Assembly (NCBI RefSeq): GCF_003480315.1
Contig: NZ_QUIV01000002.1
Span: forward strand, 95,396 to 159,395
Direction: 5' to 3'
Length of the DNA stretch: 64,000 nucleotides
Source: Clostridium sp. AM33-3
GTDB lineage: Bacteria > Bacillota > Clostridia > Lachnospirales > Lachnospiraceae
Positions 42,555 through 51,850 of the stretch are shown here, in pieces (the first letter of the stretch is position 1; the number at the start of each line of letters is the position of its first letter). The notes under the pieces were generated by a model. The model ran no database searches. It worked only from the letters and a program-made list of their open reading frames with translations, and was not told the DNA's origin. The position numbers and the translations under genes were made by a program.

Positions 42555-43478
42555 ATGAGAGACACAACACTGGTTATTATGGCAGCCGGAATCGGAAGCC
42601 GGTTTGGCGGAGGTATCAAGCAGCTCGAACCGGTAGGTCCGGGAGGAGAAATCATTATGGATTATTCTATCCATGACGCGCTGGCAGCCGGATTTAATAA
42701 GATTATTTTTATCATCCGCAAGGATCTTGAGAAAGATTTCAGGGAGATCATTGGAAACCGCATTGAGAAGATTGCCCATGTGGAATATGCATTTCAGGAG
42801 CTGAATGCGCTTCCGGAGGGCTACCATGTAACAGAGGGAAGAAAGAAGCCATGGGGAACCGGTCAGGCAGTTCTTACCGTGAAGGATCTGGTGCATGAGC
42901 CGTTTCTGGTCATCAATGCAGATGATTATTACGGAAGAGAGGGATTTTTCAAAATCCATGATTATATGATCAATGAGATGGATACTGAGGGTGACGTGTA
43001 TGACATGTGCATGGGCGGATTCATTCTGGAGAATACATTAAGTGAGAATGGTACTGTAACCCGAGGCGTCTGCGAGGTGAATCCGGATGGCACCTTAAGG
43101 GATGTAACGGAGACCTATGATATTGAGCGTAAGGGCAACGGCATCTTTGCGAATGATGAGCAGGGCAATCCGGTGGTTGTGGATGCACGACAGTATGTTT
43201 CCATGAACATGTGGGGCCTTCCGCCGAAATTCCTGGATGCCCTGGAGGCAGGCTTTCCAGAATTTCTGGATGGCATCAAAGAGGGAGATGTGAAGGCAGA
43301 GTACCTGCTTCCGAAGGTCATTGACCAGCAGATCAAGAGCGGAAAAGCACATGTACGGGTTCTGGAAACCCGGGACAAATGGTTTGGCGTGACCTACAAA
43401 GAAGATAAGGATGCGGTGGTTGCATCTATCCGCAAGCTGATCGAGGACGGCATCTATAAGGAGAATTTGTATGACTAA
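42555..43478 (+). CDS. Sugar-phosphate nucleotidyltransferase family protein
   Basis: A 307-residue protein. [11 protein letters not shown] is the nucleotide loop, and Ile-Asn-Ala-Asp-Asp-Tyr-Tyr carries the metal-binding aspartates. The family joins a sugar phosphate to a nucleotide. The exact sugar is unclear; a clostridial nucleotidyltransferase with limited similarity to UTP-glucose-type enzymes is my best guess. GGAGAGGGA fits the ATG at 42555; the ATG at 42549 is too near it. It overlaps the exonuclease III gene by 8 bases. Confidence 0.82.
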   Translation: MRDTTLVIMAAGIGSRFGGGIKQLEPVGPGGEIIMDYSIHDALAAGFNKIIFIIRKDLEKDFREIIGNRIEKIAHVEYAFQELNALPEGYHVTEGRKKPWGTGQAVLTVKDLVHEPFLVINADDYYGREGFFKIHDYMINEMDTEGDVYDMCMGGFILENTLSENGTVTRGVCEVNPDGTLRDVTETYDIERKGNGIFANDEQGNPVVVDARQYVSMNMWGLPPKFLDALEAGFPEFLDGIKEGDVKAEYLLPKVIDQQIKSGKAHVRVLETRDKWFGVTYKEDKDAVVASIRKLIEDGIYKENLYD

Positions 43479-44229
43479 GCTGATTTCCTGGAATGTGAAC
43501 GGACTGCGTGCCTGTGTGGGAAAGAATTTTCTGGATTTCTTTCATGAGGCAGACGCGGATGTTTTCTGCCTGCAGGAGACTAAGCTGCAGGCCGGACAGA
43601 TCGACCTGGAGCTGCCGGGATATCATCAGTACTGGAATTACGCGGAGAAGAAGGGATACTCCGGAACGGCATTGTTCACAAAGAAGGAGCCGCTTTCCGT
43701 AACGTACGGGATTGGTGTGGAAACGCACGATCATGAAGGACGAGTTATAACCGCGGAGTTTCCGGCATATTATGTAATTACGTGTTATACGCCGAATTCC
43801 CAGAATGAGCTGGCACGGCTTGACTACCGCATGGAGTGGGAGGACGCATGGCGCGCGTATTTAAAGCAACTGGATGCAGAAAAACCGGTTATTTTCTGTG
43901 GTGATTTCAATGTGGCGCATCAGGAAATTGATCTGAAGAATCCGAAGACAAACCGCAATAATGCCGGTTTCACGGATCAGGAGAGAGAAAAGTTCACGGA
44001 GCTGCTGGCAGCCGGTTTTACCGATACCTGGAGGTATTTCTATCCGGATCAGGCGGGAGTTTATTCCTGGTGGTCTTACCGGTTTAAGGCCCGGGAGAAA
44101 AACGCAGGATGGCGTATTGATTACTTCTGTGTATCCGACTGCTTAAAAGACCGGCTAGAGTCGGCAAAAATCCACACGGAAGTGCTTGGGTCGGACCATT
44201 GCCCGGTAGAACTGTGTCTGAAAGAATAG
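43471..44229 (+). CDS. xth: Exodeoxyribonuclease III (AP endonuclease)
   Basis: A 252-residue protein of the exonuclease III fold. Trp-Asn-Val-Asn-Gly-Leu-Arg-Ala begins it, Leu-Gln-Glu-Thr-Lys-Leu carries the metal Glu, Gly-Asp-Phe-Asn-Val-Ala-His is the middle box, and Gly-Ser-Asp-His-Cys-Pro-Val ends it. It cuts at abasic sites in base excision repair. Its start lies inside the end of the nucleotidyltransferase gene, so the two are translationally coupled though unrelated in function. Confidence 0.93.
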   Translation: MTKLISWNVNGLRACVGKNFLDFFHEADADVFCLQETKLQAGQIDLELPGYHQYWNYAEKKGYSGTALFTKKEPLSVTYGIGVETHDHEGRVITAEFPAYYVITCYTPNSQNELARLDYRMEWEDAWRAYLKQLDAEKPVIFCGDFNVAHQEIDLKNPKTNRNNAGFTDQEREKFTELLAAGFTDTWRYFYPDQAGVYSWWSYRFKAREKNAGWRIDYFCVSDCLKDRLESAKIHTEVLGSDHCPVELCLKE

Positions 44230-44277
44230 AACGCGCTGCGGACTGGATGCAGGCCGCAACGGGAAAGGTGGGCAGAA

Positions 44278-46167
44278 TTGGAACAGTATCAGATTGATGT
44301 AAATGACAGCAGGGTGTATCCAATGGGCCTCACACGGACAGATGGGGGGATCCATGTATCAGCAGTGGCTGCAGCGAAGGCTTGCAGCCTGCTTTTATTT
44401 GTGAAAGAAGACAAAAATGGAAAGGAAGCAAGGTTTCGCGAGGTGCGCAACATTCCGTTTCCGGAAGAAGGAAAGACCGGCCATGTCTGGTCTATGACGT
44501 TAAACGGAGCGTTTGATGACCTGTATTATGCTTTTGAGGCAGACGGTAAACGGTTTTCCGATCCCTATGGCCGTTCCTTTGCGGGCCGGGAACGCTGGGG
44601 CAGGTTAAGCCATGCGAAACGGCTTCTTTTGTCACCGGTGGCGGAGCCGGAATTTGACTGGCAGGGGGACAGGCCGCTTCATATTCCATATGAGGATTGT
44701 ATTGTGTACCGGGCTCATGTGCGGGGGCTGACAAAGCATGCGTCTTCTGGGACAGAACACCGGGGAACCTTCCGGGGAGTGGTGGACAAGATTCCTTACT
44801 TCAAAGAGCTGGGAATCACTACCCTGGAGCTTTTGCCGCCGGTGGAATTTCAGGAAGTCATGATGCCGGAGAATGTAGAGGGCAATCCCTATGGAACGAG
44901 TGAACCTACGAGCCGTCTGAATTACTGGGGCTACGCCAAGGCCGGCATGTTTGCGCCAAAGGCGTCCTATGCGGATCCGGGTACAAATCCGGTGACAGAA
45001 TTCAAATATATGGTTCGTGAGCTTCACAAGGCCGGTCTGGAGGTGGTGCCGGAGCTTTATTTCTCCGGAAAGGAAGTACCGGAGTTTGTTCTGGAGACTG
45101 TGCGTTTCTGGGTGAGGGAATACCATGTTGACGGCATTCATCTGACTGGTTACGCGCCGACTGTCCTGCTGGCTAAGGACCCTTATCTGGCAGACACCAA
45201 GCTCTGGGCGTTGTCCTGGGAGGCGGAGAAACCGGCTGCCGGAGAGAAAAAGCATCTGGGCGAATACAATGACGGTTTTCTGATCGATATGCGCCGTGCA
45301 TTAAAGGGTGATGAGGAACAGATGAGCAGCCTGATCTACCGTAACCGCCGCAATCCGGCGGAGACCGGCGTGCTGAACTTTATGGCAGGTACCAATGGCT
45401 TTACCATGATGGATATGGTTTCTTATGATCAGAAACACAATGAGGCCAATGGTGAAAATAACCGGGATGGCAGTGATTACAATTATTCCTGGAACTGCGG
45501 AGCGGAAGGCCATGTCCGCAAGAAAAAGATCCAGGAGCTCCGTTCAAGGCAGCTTCGCAATGCCATGCTGCTGCTTTTCTTAAGTCAGGGAACACCGGTG
45601 CTTCTGGCAGGTGATGAATTCGGAAATTCCCAGAATGGCAACAATAACGCTTACTGTCAGGATAATGAGATATCCTGGCTGAACTGGAATCTTAATAAGT
45701 GGGATCAGGCCCTTCTGGATTTTGTAAAGCATGTCATCGCGTTCCGCAAGGCACATCCGGTCTTTCATATGGAGCAGGAGCCAAGAGTCATGGATTATCT
45801 GGCCTGCGGACATCCGGATATTTCTTACCATGGTGTCAATGCCTGGCAGCCGGAATTTGAAAATTTCCGACGTCAGATCGGCATTCTCTACTGCGGTGCT
45901 TATGCGAAAAAGCCGAATGGCGAAAACGATGATTTCTTTTTCGTGATTTTCAACATGCACTGGGAGCCGCACAGCTTTGCGCTGCCAAATCTTCCGAAAA
46001 ACCTGGTGTGGTCGCTTGCTTTTGACACCAGTGACAGCGCGGCGGGAGGTTATTATGAGGAGGGACAGGAACGCCAGATTTTAAACCAGAAGAATTATAT
46101 GGTGCCGTCCCGTTCTGTTCTCGTGTTTCAGGGAAAGAAAAAGGCGAAAAACCTTGACAAAGCCTAG
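44278..46167 (+). CDS. GH13 glycogen-debranching-like pseudoenzyme (GlgX/isoamylase type, catalytic residues lost)
   Basis: A 629-residue protein starting at TTG 44278 behind AAGGTGGG. It has a CBM48-like N-terminus (about 10-110) and a GlgX-like barrel with conserved Lys-His-Asn-Glu-Ala-Asn-Gly-Glu, Ser-Trp-Asn-Cys-Gly and Leu-Ala-Gly-Asp-Glu-Phe-Gly. All catalytic positions are changed. The nucleophile segment reads Val-Asp-Gly-Ile-His-Leu-Thr290 where Phe-Arg-Phe-Asp is expected. The acid/base segment reads Leu-Trp-Ala-Leu312 for Ile-Ala-Glu. The His-Asp pair before Gly-Phe-Thr is Thr372-Asn373. The Asn-His box is missing. Substrate binding without hydrolysis is likely. Confidence 0.8.
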   Translation: MEQYQIDVNDSRVYPMGLTRTDGGIHVSAVAAAKACSLLLFVKEDKNGKEARFREVRNIPFPEEGKTGHVWSMTLNGAFDDLYYAFEADGKRFSDPYGRSFAGRERWGRLSHAKRLLLSPVAEPEFDWQGDRPLHIPYEDCIVYRAHVRGLTKHASSGTEHRGTFRGVVDKIPYFKELGITTLELLPPVEFQEVMMPENVEGNPYGTSEPTSRLNYWGYAKAGMFAPKASYADPGTNPVTEFKYMVRELHKAGLEVVPELYFSGKEVPEFVLETVRFWVREYHVDGIHLTGYAPTVLLAKDPYLADTKLWALSWEAEKPAAGEKKHLGEYNDGFLIDMRRALKGDEEQMSSLIYRNRRNPAETGVLNFMAGTNGFTMMDMVSYDQKHNEANGENNRDGSDYNYSWNCGAEGHVRKKKIQELRSRQLRNAMLLLFLSQGTPVLLAGDEFGNSQNGNNNAYCQDNEISWLNWNLNKWDQALLDFVKHVIAFRKAHPVFHMEQEPRVMDYLACGHPDISYHGVNAWQPEFENFRRQIGILYCGAYAKKPNGENDDFFFVIFNMHWEPHSFALPNLPKNLVWSLAFDTSDSAAGGYYEEGQERQILNQKNYMVPSRSVLVFQGKKKAKNLDKA

Positions 46168-46182
46168 CAAAACAGATATAAA
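46154..46182 (+). promoter_or_regulatory. Strong promoter of the HU gene
   Basis: TTGACA (46154-46159), exactly 17 bases, TATAAA (46177-46182). The -35 lies inside the last codons of the GH13-like gene. It fits the high expression expected of HU. Confidence 0.75.
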
Positions 46183-46250
46183 TGAAAGGGCAAAATGAAA
46201 TACTGAAAAGTGGCCTTTCCGGTCGCTATCGCATTTAGGAGGAATTAATA

Positions 46251-46526
46251 ATGAACAAGACAGAATTAGTAGCAGCAGTAGCTGAGCAGGCAGGCCTTTC
46301 CAAAAAAGATGCAGAGGCAGCAGTAAAGGCATTTACCGATGTAGTTGCAGAGGCTCTGAAGGCAGGAGATAAAATTCAGTTAGTAGGCTTTGGTACTTTC
46401 GAGGTATCCGAGAGAGCAGCAAGAGAGGGCCGCAACCCGAGAACCGGTGAGACCATGGTCATCGAGGCTTCCAAGACTCCGAAATTCAAAGCTGGTAAGG
46501 CATTAAAGGATCTTGTAAACGCTTAA
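46251..46526 (+). CDS. hup: HU family nucleoid protein
   Basis: A 91-residue protein of the standard HU length. Met-Asn-Lys-Thr-Glu-Leu-Val and the arm with Arg-Asn-Pro-Arg-Thr-Gly-Glu are family hallmarks. It bends and compacts DNA as a homodimer. A consensus promoter and AGGAGG upstream suggest strong expression. In clostridial genomes HU commonly precedes rqcP and the yabP-spoIIE cluster, as here except for the inserted island. Confidence 0.95.
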   Translation: MNKTELVAAVAEQAGLSKKDAEAAVKAFTDVVAEALKAGDKIQLVGFGTFEVSERAAREGRNPRTGETMVIEASKTPKFKAGKALKDLVNA

Positions 46527-46558
46527 TTTTACAGCAGTTATCGTATACTCAAATAACT

Positions 46559-46604
46559 AAAAAATTCCTCCTATTATGCAAATTGCGTTGTAGGGGGAAT
46601 TTTA
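46559..46604 (+). terminator. Hairpin between hup and rqcP
   Basis: AAAATTCCTCCTA and TAGGGGGAATTTT pair almost fully around a loop of about 20 bases. It is a likely partial terminator, letting hup be made in excess over rqcP. Confidence 0.6.
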
Positions 46605-46624
46605 GCCATAAAAGGAGACTCAAT

Positions 46625-46864
46625 ATGCGCCTGGATAAATATCTGAAGGTATCTCGCATCATCAAAAGGAGAACTGTAGCAAATGAAGCATGTGATAGCG
46701 GACGCGTGATGCTCAATGACAAGATAGCCAGAGCCAGCGCAGAGGTCAAAGTCGGAGATGTGATAGAAATTGGATTCGGCAATAAATCTGTCAAAGTAAA
46801 AGTGACCAGTGTCCAAGAAACCGTTCGCAAAGAAGAGGCGAAGGACATGTTTGAATATATTTAA
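46625..46864 (+). CDS. rqcP: RqcP/HslR-type S4-domain RNA-binding protein
   Basis: A 79-residue protein consisting of one S4 domain: Met-Arg-Leu-Asp-Lys-Tyr-Leu-Lys-Val-Ser-Arg, then Val-Met-Leu-Asn and Ala-Glu-Val-Lys-Val-Gly-Asp. It binds 50S-tRNA complexes on stalled ribosomes and helps RqcH add alanine tails. AAAGGAG fixes the start at 46625; the longer frame from 46583 runs through the hairpin. In B. subtilis the homologue yabO lies directly before yabP; here the island at 46918-54706 intervenes. Confidence 0.92.
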   Translation: MRLDKYLKVSRIIKRRTVANEACDSGRVMLNDKIARASAEVKVGDVIEIGFGNKSVKVKVTSVQETVRKEEAKDMFEYI

Positions 46865-46871
46865 AGAAAAG

Positions 46872-46903
46872 GCCTTGCAGCAGGAATGCTGCAGGGCTTT
46901 TTG
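46872..46903 (+). terminator. Terminator after rqcP
   Basis: GCCTTGCAGCA (46872-46882) pairs with TGCTGCAGGGC (46887-46897), one wobble, then a T-run to 46902. It separates rqcP from the leftward LysR gene. Confidence 0.85.
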
Positions 46904-46917
46904 TGTTTTCCGGATAA

Positions 46918-47829
46918 TCAATCATAACTGTGCAGATACGTCTCTATCAGCATGTTTTTTAAGGCCCCCATTTCAGCGGAGTAAACATTTTTCTTTTTGG
47001 GAGTAAAAAGCTGCATATAGCGATAGTAGTGTTTGTCCGGGCGGCATACCAGAATGTCGGTGTTTCTTGGAATCCCATAAGCGGGAAGAAGGGCAATACT
47101 GTTGCTGTTTAATACCATCTGGCAAATATTGTGGCGATTGTTCATCTCGCAGATGGTATGCGGAGCAATGTCGTAATCATGAAACATATTCTGGGCAAGC
47201 AGGTATTCGCAGACTCCATGCCCGGAAAGAATAAAGCTTTCCCGGCTGAAGAGTCTCATATCGACAGATGGAGGATTGTCATAGTCTCTGGATGCAAGAT
47301 GGGCATATGCGTGCTGTGGAGATAATAGTACAAGAAGTTCATCGGTCTTGATGACTTCTGTATTGAAAAACGGATTATTGATAATTTCAGAAAATCCGGC
47401 AAATGCCAGATCCAGTTTTCCATCATAAAGTTTTTCAATAATAGTTTTCGACCAGCCTTCGGTGACTCGGACAGAAATGTTGGGAAATATCTCATGAAAA
47501 TCTGCGTAAATCTGGCCAAACTGTTCAAATAAGGTCTGACATGAGATGCCAATGCTGAGGGAAAACTGATTCTGGGATATTTTCAGTTTTTTGTAAAGAT
47601 CGTTTCTCAGTTCCAGAATCTTTCGAGCTGTTTTTACATATTCTTCGCCTTCTGGCGTAATCGTCAGCCGGTTCTTATTCCGGGTAAAAAGTGCAACGCC
47701 GAGTTCGCGTTCCAATTTGTTCAGATACAGACTGAGCGTGGACTGGGATACGAAAAGGCGCTCTGCAGCTTTGGTTAAATTATGTTCTTCTGCAATCGTA
47801 ATAATATAAGTAAGCTGCTTAAAATCCAC
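46918..47829 (-). CDS. LysR family regulator of the C45/peptide-transport island
   Basis: A 303-residue LysR protein. I take the GTG at 47829 as the start, because GGGAGGG lies six bases before it and the winged helix (Asp-Phe-Lys-Gln-Leu-Thr-Tyr-Ile-Ile) starts right after it; the open frame reaches 47898. Ala-Ala-Glu-Arg-Leu-Phe-Val-Ser-Gln-Ser-Thr-Leu is the recognition region. It is divergent from the C45 gene over an 8-bp inverted repeat, so it probably controls the whole transport operon. Confidence 0.86.
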   Translation of the reverse strand: MDFKQLTYIITIAEEHNLTKAAERLFVSQSTLSLYLNKLERELGVALFTRNKNRLTITPEGEEYVKTARKILELRNDLYKKLKISQNQFSLSIGISCQTLFEQFGQIYADFHEIFPNISVRVTEGWSKTIIEKLYDGKLDLAFAGFSEIINNPFFNTEVIKTDELLVLLSPQHAYAHLASRDYDNPPSVDMRLFSRESFILSGHGVCEYLLAQNMFHDYDIAPHTICEMNNRHNICQMVLNSNSIALLPAYGIPRNTDILVCRPDKHYYRYMQLFTPKKKNVYSAEMGALKNMLIETYLHSYD

Positions 47830-47869
47830 AAAAATCCCTCCCATAAATGTATTAAAAAAATTATAGTCG

Positions 47870-47940
47870 AAACTATTAACAAAATCAATAGTTTGCATGA
47901 TTTTTATATATTGGACGAGAATACAAACTAGCGGTAAAAT
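47870..47940 (+). promoter_or_regulatory. LysR operator and promoter of the C45/ABC operon
   Basis: AAACTATT (47870-47877) and AATAGTTT (47887-47894) form a perfect 8-bp inverted repeat, with a nested ATAGT/ACTAT pair at 47863-47876. Downstream lie TTGGAC (47911-47916), 18 bases and TAAAAT (47935-47940). Confidence 0.5.
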
Positions 47941-47998
47941 TTATGTAAAAGATACAAATTGCGCGAATTGTATGAAAATTCAACAAGGGAGGAATGGA

Positions 47999-49144
47999 AT
48001 GAAGGATGTAGGCGGAATCCCTATTGTGCTGTCAAGAGGAACACCCTACGAGATTGGGTATAACCATGGGAAATCTCATCCGGACAAGGTACGGAAAAGT
48101 TTTGAACATAATCTGGTTTCCTGTTTGAAATCAGGCTATGTTTCAAAGGAAGAAGTGTACCGGATTGCAGGTGGTTATATCAAAAATGTAGAAGCGTACA
48201 ATAAGGATTACATTGAAGAGGTACAGGGAATTGCTGATGGTGCCGGGCTAAAGCTGGAAGACATCATGGTTCTGAATTCACGGACAGAGTTGCAGAAACT
48301 GGGCTGCAACCGGAAAAACAGAAGCGGAAAGCTGATTTCCCTTCATCCGGATCTTGAGCCGGAAGCCTGTACATCGATAGCAGTCACCGGGGAGAGAACC
48401 GTTGATGGTGCTACTTACGTGGGCCAGAACTGGGACAATTACCCGTGGTCAGAAGAGTGCCTGATTTACCATATCATTGAGCAGAAAAATGGAAAACCAT
48501 CCATTGCATATTGCGGAGAAGCCGGAATCATCTGCAGATCTGGAATGAATTCTGCAGGATTGGGCGATGGAGTAAACACACTGACAACGAATGCACCGGT
48601 AAATTTTGAGGGTGTTCCGCTTCAGTTTTTACTTCGGGGGGTTCTGGATTCCGATAATCTGGGTGCAGCAATTGATGCAATCAATGATGGTAAAAATGGT
48701 GCAGTGAACAACATCATGATAGCACAGCGAGATAATGAAGCAGCTGATGTGGAAATGGATTCGGACTGTTGCGGAATTCTTTATCCAACAGATTCGATTT
48801 TGACGCATGCGAATCATTATGTATCCATTGGTCATCCCAGATATCCGTATTTGGATAAGGGAAAGGGAAACTCATTTGTAAGACATAACCGGAGTGATAA
48901 ACTTTTGCGTATGATCGAAGGGAAAATTTCCATTGATGACATTAAGCGGGTATTCAGTGATCATGGAAATTCACCGCAGTGTATTTGCCGTCACGCAGAC
49001 AAATTAAAACCGGAGGACGAACAGTTAGAGACGGTATTTTCTTTTGTATGCAATCTGACAACACTGGAAATGCATTTTGCACCGAAACGGCCATGTGAAG
49101 GATTTCTGACAATCCGGCCTTTCGATTTATTAAAAGATAACTAA
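47999..49144 (+). CDS. C45 family autoproteolytic acyltransferase/amidohydrolase
   Basis: A 381-residue Ntn hydrolase of the peptidase C45 type (isopenicillin acyltransferase-like). The N-terminal part has Arg-Gly-Thr-Pro-Tyr-Glu-Ile-Gly-Tyr-x-His-Gly. The self-cleavage site is before Cys124 in Glu-Ala-Cys-Thr-Ser, followed by Gly-Gln-Asn-Trp-Asp. Cleavage would free Cys124 as nucleophile. Members cleave or form amide bonds of acyl-amino acids or peptides. It is transcribed with a peptide ABC transporter, so it likely processes the imported compound. AAGGGAGG at 47986-47992 supports this start. Confidence 0.85.
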   Translation: MKDVGGIPIVLSRGTPYEIGYNHGKSHPDKVRKSFEHNLVSCLKSGYVSKEEVYRIAGGYIKNVEAYNKDYIEEVQGIADGAGLKLEDIMVLNSRTELQKLGCNRKNRSGKLISLHPDLEPEACTSIAVTGERTVDGATYVGQNWDNYPWSEECLIYHIIEQKNGKPSIAYCGEAGIICRSGMNSAGLGDGVNTLTTNAPVNFEGVPLQFLLRGVLDSDNLGAAIDAINDGKNGAVNNIMIAQRDNEAADVEMDSDCCGILYPTDSILTHANHYVSIGHPRYPYLDKGKGNSFVRHNRSDKLLRMIEGKISIDDIKRVFSDHGNSPQCICRHADKLKPEDEQLETVFSFVCNLTTLEMHFAPKRPCEGFLTIRPFDLLKDN

Positions 49145-49163
49145 ATTCACAGAGGAGGAGCTT

Positions 49164-50807
49164 ATGAGGAAAACAAAACGATTTACAGCACTTATGATGG
49201 CAGCGCTTGTGGCATTTGGATTAGTGGGATGCGGCGGATCAACAGCTTCGACTCAGCCGGCAGGGGGAGACAGTACAGCTGCAGCCGGCAGTGAAAACTC
49301 CGAAACTGGAAGTTCAGGCGGTGCATCAGCATATGTGGATGCAGATGGAAAAGTTGTGGTAAATTTACAGCGTGAAGATGGTATCCAGTCTCTGAATATC
49401 TGGAATTATACTTCCGGACCGAACTATATGTTTGCCGAGATGGTATTTGATGCGCTGTACAGCTCTAACCATGGCGGCGATTGTGAACCGCTGATCTGTA
49501 CCGGTTATGATCTAAGCGATGACCAGAAAGAAGTAACCTTACATATTGCAGAGGGCGTAAAATTCTTCGATGGTTCTGACTGTGATGCAGATGATGTCTA
49601 TACGGAAATGCAGTACATTGCAGAGCATAAAGATGAAATGGCACTGTTTGCAACAAACTGGAAGTATCTGGAAAAAGCAGAGAAGATGGATGATCACACC
49701 GTAAAACTGTATTTAAGTGAGCCGTTCTTCTCTCTGGATATTTCTCTGGCGTATACCTATATTGCAAAAGCAGAAGAAATTGAACAGTATGGTTCCAGCC
49801 TGTTCTCTTCTGTAGATACGCTTAACGGCACCGGCCGCTGGAAATTAGATGAGTGGGTTGATGGCCAGTATCTGAAATTCAGCCGCAACACCGATTACTG
49901 GCAGGGCGGAGATTTCAGCAACATCGATACCTTATACCTGTGGTTCATTTCCGACCCGACTGCACAGAATGCAGCATTTATCAATGGTGATATTGATTAT
50001 ATCAACAATGTAAATGTGGATCTGAAGTCTATGCTGGATCCGGTAGCAGATCAGTGTGAGATCACAGATTCTATTTCCGAAGTTATGTACTATCTGCAGT
50101 TTAAGATGGATGGTAAGGCTCCGACCACAGACCAGAATTTACGTTATGCAATTATGCATGCAATTGACAGAGATGCATTCTGTTCCCTGATGGGTGGCGG
50201 ACTTGTAATGAACGATTTCTTTACCACCCATGCAGAAGGCCATCAGGACAGCCTAGAAGCGTTGAAATATGATCCGGAACTGGCAAAAGAGTATTTGGCA
50301 AAGTCCAGTTATAACGGTGAGGAATTAGTATTATTAAGCCGCAGTGATATTTCTTATGCAGATTCCATTATGACTGCAATGGCAGATTACCTGAATCAGA
50401 TTGGCATTAAGACAAGGGTAGATATGGTTGATACAGCAACCATGAATACCAGACGAACCGATGGTGATTATGATATCTTTATGGTAAATCTGGCAACCTG
50501 GGATGGAAACGCACTGACTCAGAACCTGGTTCCGCGTGTTGTACAGGATATGCACAGCAATGGCTATAAGAATGATGAACTGAATGCAAAAATTATGGAA
50601 GCATTTGGTGATATGAATAAGGAGACGCGAGTAAAAACTCTGGAAGAGGTTGATAACATTCTTTATGAGTTACAGGGACCGATTGTTCCGCTGATGCAGG
50701 TTATGAGAAGCTCCTGTATAAGAAAAGGTCTTACCGGTCTTATTGAAAATCCGCTGTCTGGCTATATCTTTACTAATGTAACGGTTGAGGAGGATTATCT
50801 TAAGTAA
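49164..50807 (+). CDS. Peptide ABC transporter substrate-binding lipoprotein (family 5)
   Basis: A 547-residue lipoprotein. The signal peptide ends in Gly-Leu-Val-Gly-Cys23-Gly-Gly, a lipobox. A Ser/Gly/Ala-rich linker follows. The rest is a family 5 (OppA/DppA) binding protein. It captures a peptide or peptide-like ligand outside the membrane. The C45 gene is 19 bases upstream. A hairpin after its stop probably raises its level over the downstream permeases. Confidence 0.9.
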   Translation: MRKTKRFTALMMAALVAFGLVGCGGSTASTQPAGGDSTAAAGSENSETGSSGGASAYVDADGKVVVNLQREDGIQSLNIWNYTSGPNYMFAEMVFDALYSSNHGGDCEPLICTGYDLSDDQKEVTLHIAEGVKFFDGSDCDADDVYTEMQYIAEHKDEMALFATNWKYLEKAEKMDDHTVKLYLSEPFFSLDISLAYTYIAKAEEIEQYGSSLFSSVDTLNGTGRWKLDEWVDGQYLKFSRNTDYWQGGDFSNIDTLYLWFISDPTAQNAAFINGDIDYINNVNVDLKSMLDPVADQCEITDSISEVMYYLQFKMDGKAPTTDQNLRYAIMHAIDRDAFCSLMGGGLVMNDFFTTHAEGHQDSLEALKYDPELAKEYLAKSSYNGEELVLLSRSDISYADSIMTAMADYLNQIGIKTRVDMVDTATMNTRRTDGDYDIFMVNLATWDGNALTQNLVPRVVQDMHSNGYKNDELNAKIMEAFGDMNKETRVKTLEEVDNILYELQGPIVPLMQVMRSSCIRKGLTGLIENPLSGYIFTNVTVEEDYLK

Positions 50808-50835
50808 GACGAAGCCATATAGCAAATAACTGAAT

Positions 50836-50877
50836 GGAGACGAGTCGCTGTATGCTTTTAGCAGCGGCTCATTCTCC
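50836..50877 (+). other. Hairpin between binding protein and permease genes
   Basis: GAGTCGCTG pairs with CAGCGGCTC (one wobble), extended by GGAGA and TCTCC, around a short AT-rich loop. There is no T-run. Such hairpins often protect the binding-protein mRNA and reduce read-through. Confidence 0.6.
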
Positions 50878-50903
50878 CTAGTGGCAATATATAGGAGGCG
50901 TTT

Positions 50904-51833
50904 ATGGTTAAATTTTTTACAAAAAGAATCCTGTGTCTGCTATTAGTCGTGTGGATTGTTTCGGTACTGGCATTTGTCATGATGCGTCTGGCACCGGGCG
51001 ATGCTGCAGTCATGGCACTTCCGGATTATGCTTCGGAGGCGCAGATTGAGGCAATGCGGGCAAAACTTGGTCTTGATAAACCTTATATTACTCAGTATCT
51101 GATGTATCTTGGAAATCTTCTGAAAGGGGATCTGGGAAATTCTGTATTATATGAAAAACCATGTCTGGATGTAATTATGGAGCGGCTTCCGGCAACTCTG
51201 AGTGTTACTATCGTGTGCTCAGCACTGGTACTGATCATCAGTATTCCGTTAGGAATCATTGCAGGCGTCAATAAAGGCGGACCGGTAGATTTCTTTGCAG
51301 TATTATTTGCACTCCTGGGTCAGTCTATGTCCGTAGTATGGATCTGTGTATTGCTTCTTTTGCTGTGTTCTGTTAAACATAACTGGCTTCCTAGTATGGG
51401 ATATAATGGACTGTTTGATGTTAAGTATCTAATTATGCCAGCAATTGCGATGGGGTACAAAATGTGTGCCGGAATGGTACGAATGGGCCGTTCCGGAATG
51501 ATCGATGTTTTAAATGAGGATTATATCACTTGTGCCTATGCACGAGGTTTAAGTCGGTTTGAAGTAAACTGCAAGTATGCATTTAAAAACTCTATCATTC
51601 CGGTTATTACTCTGTTTGGCATGGATGTTGCAGCAATGTTAGCCGGAGCGGTCATTATTGAGACAACATTTACGATTCCAGGAATTGGAAGCATGCTCGT
51701 AAAAGCAGTTTCCAATCGTGACTACCCGTTAACCCAGTCTACGCTGGTTGTAACGGCCGCGATGTTTGCAATTGTGAACCTGGTGGTAGATATTGTAAAT
51801 GCTTTCATTGACCGCCGGATGAAACTAAACTGA
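50904..51833 (+). CDS. Peptide ABC transporter permease (DppB type)
   Basis: A 309-residue membrane protein with about six helices. Met-Arg-Leu-Ala-Pro-Gly-Asp-Ala near residue 27, and the EAA-like loop Ala-Arg-Gly-Leu-Ser-Arg-Phe-Glu, are DppB/OppB features. It pairs with the next gene product to make the channel. TAGGAGG precedes the start. Confidence 0.9.
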   Translation: MVKFFTKRILCLLLVVWIVSVLAFVMMRLAPGDAAVMALPDYASEAQIEAMRAKLGLDKPYITQYLMYLGNLLKGDLGNSVLYEKPCLDVIMERLPATLSVTIVCSALVLIISIPLGIIAGVNKGGPVDFFAVLFALLGQSMSVVWICVLLLLLCSVKHNWLPSMGYNGLFDVKYLIMPAIAMGYKMCAGMVRMGRSGMIDVLNEDYITCAYARGLSRFEVNCKYAFKNSIIPVITLFGMDVAAMLAGAVIIETTFTIPGIGSMLVKAVSNRDYPLTQSTLVVTAAMFAIVNLVVDIVNAFIDRRMKLN

Positions 51834-51850
51834 TAAGGAGGGGGATGCAG

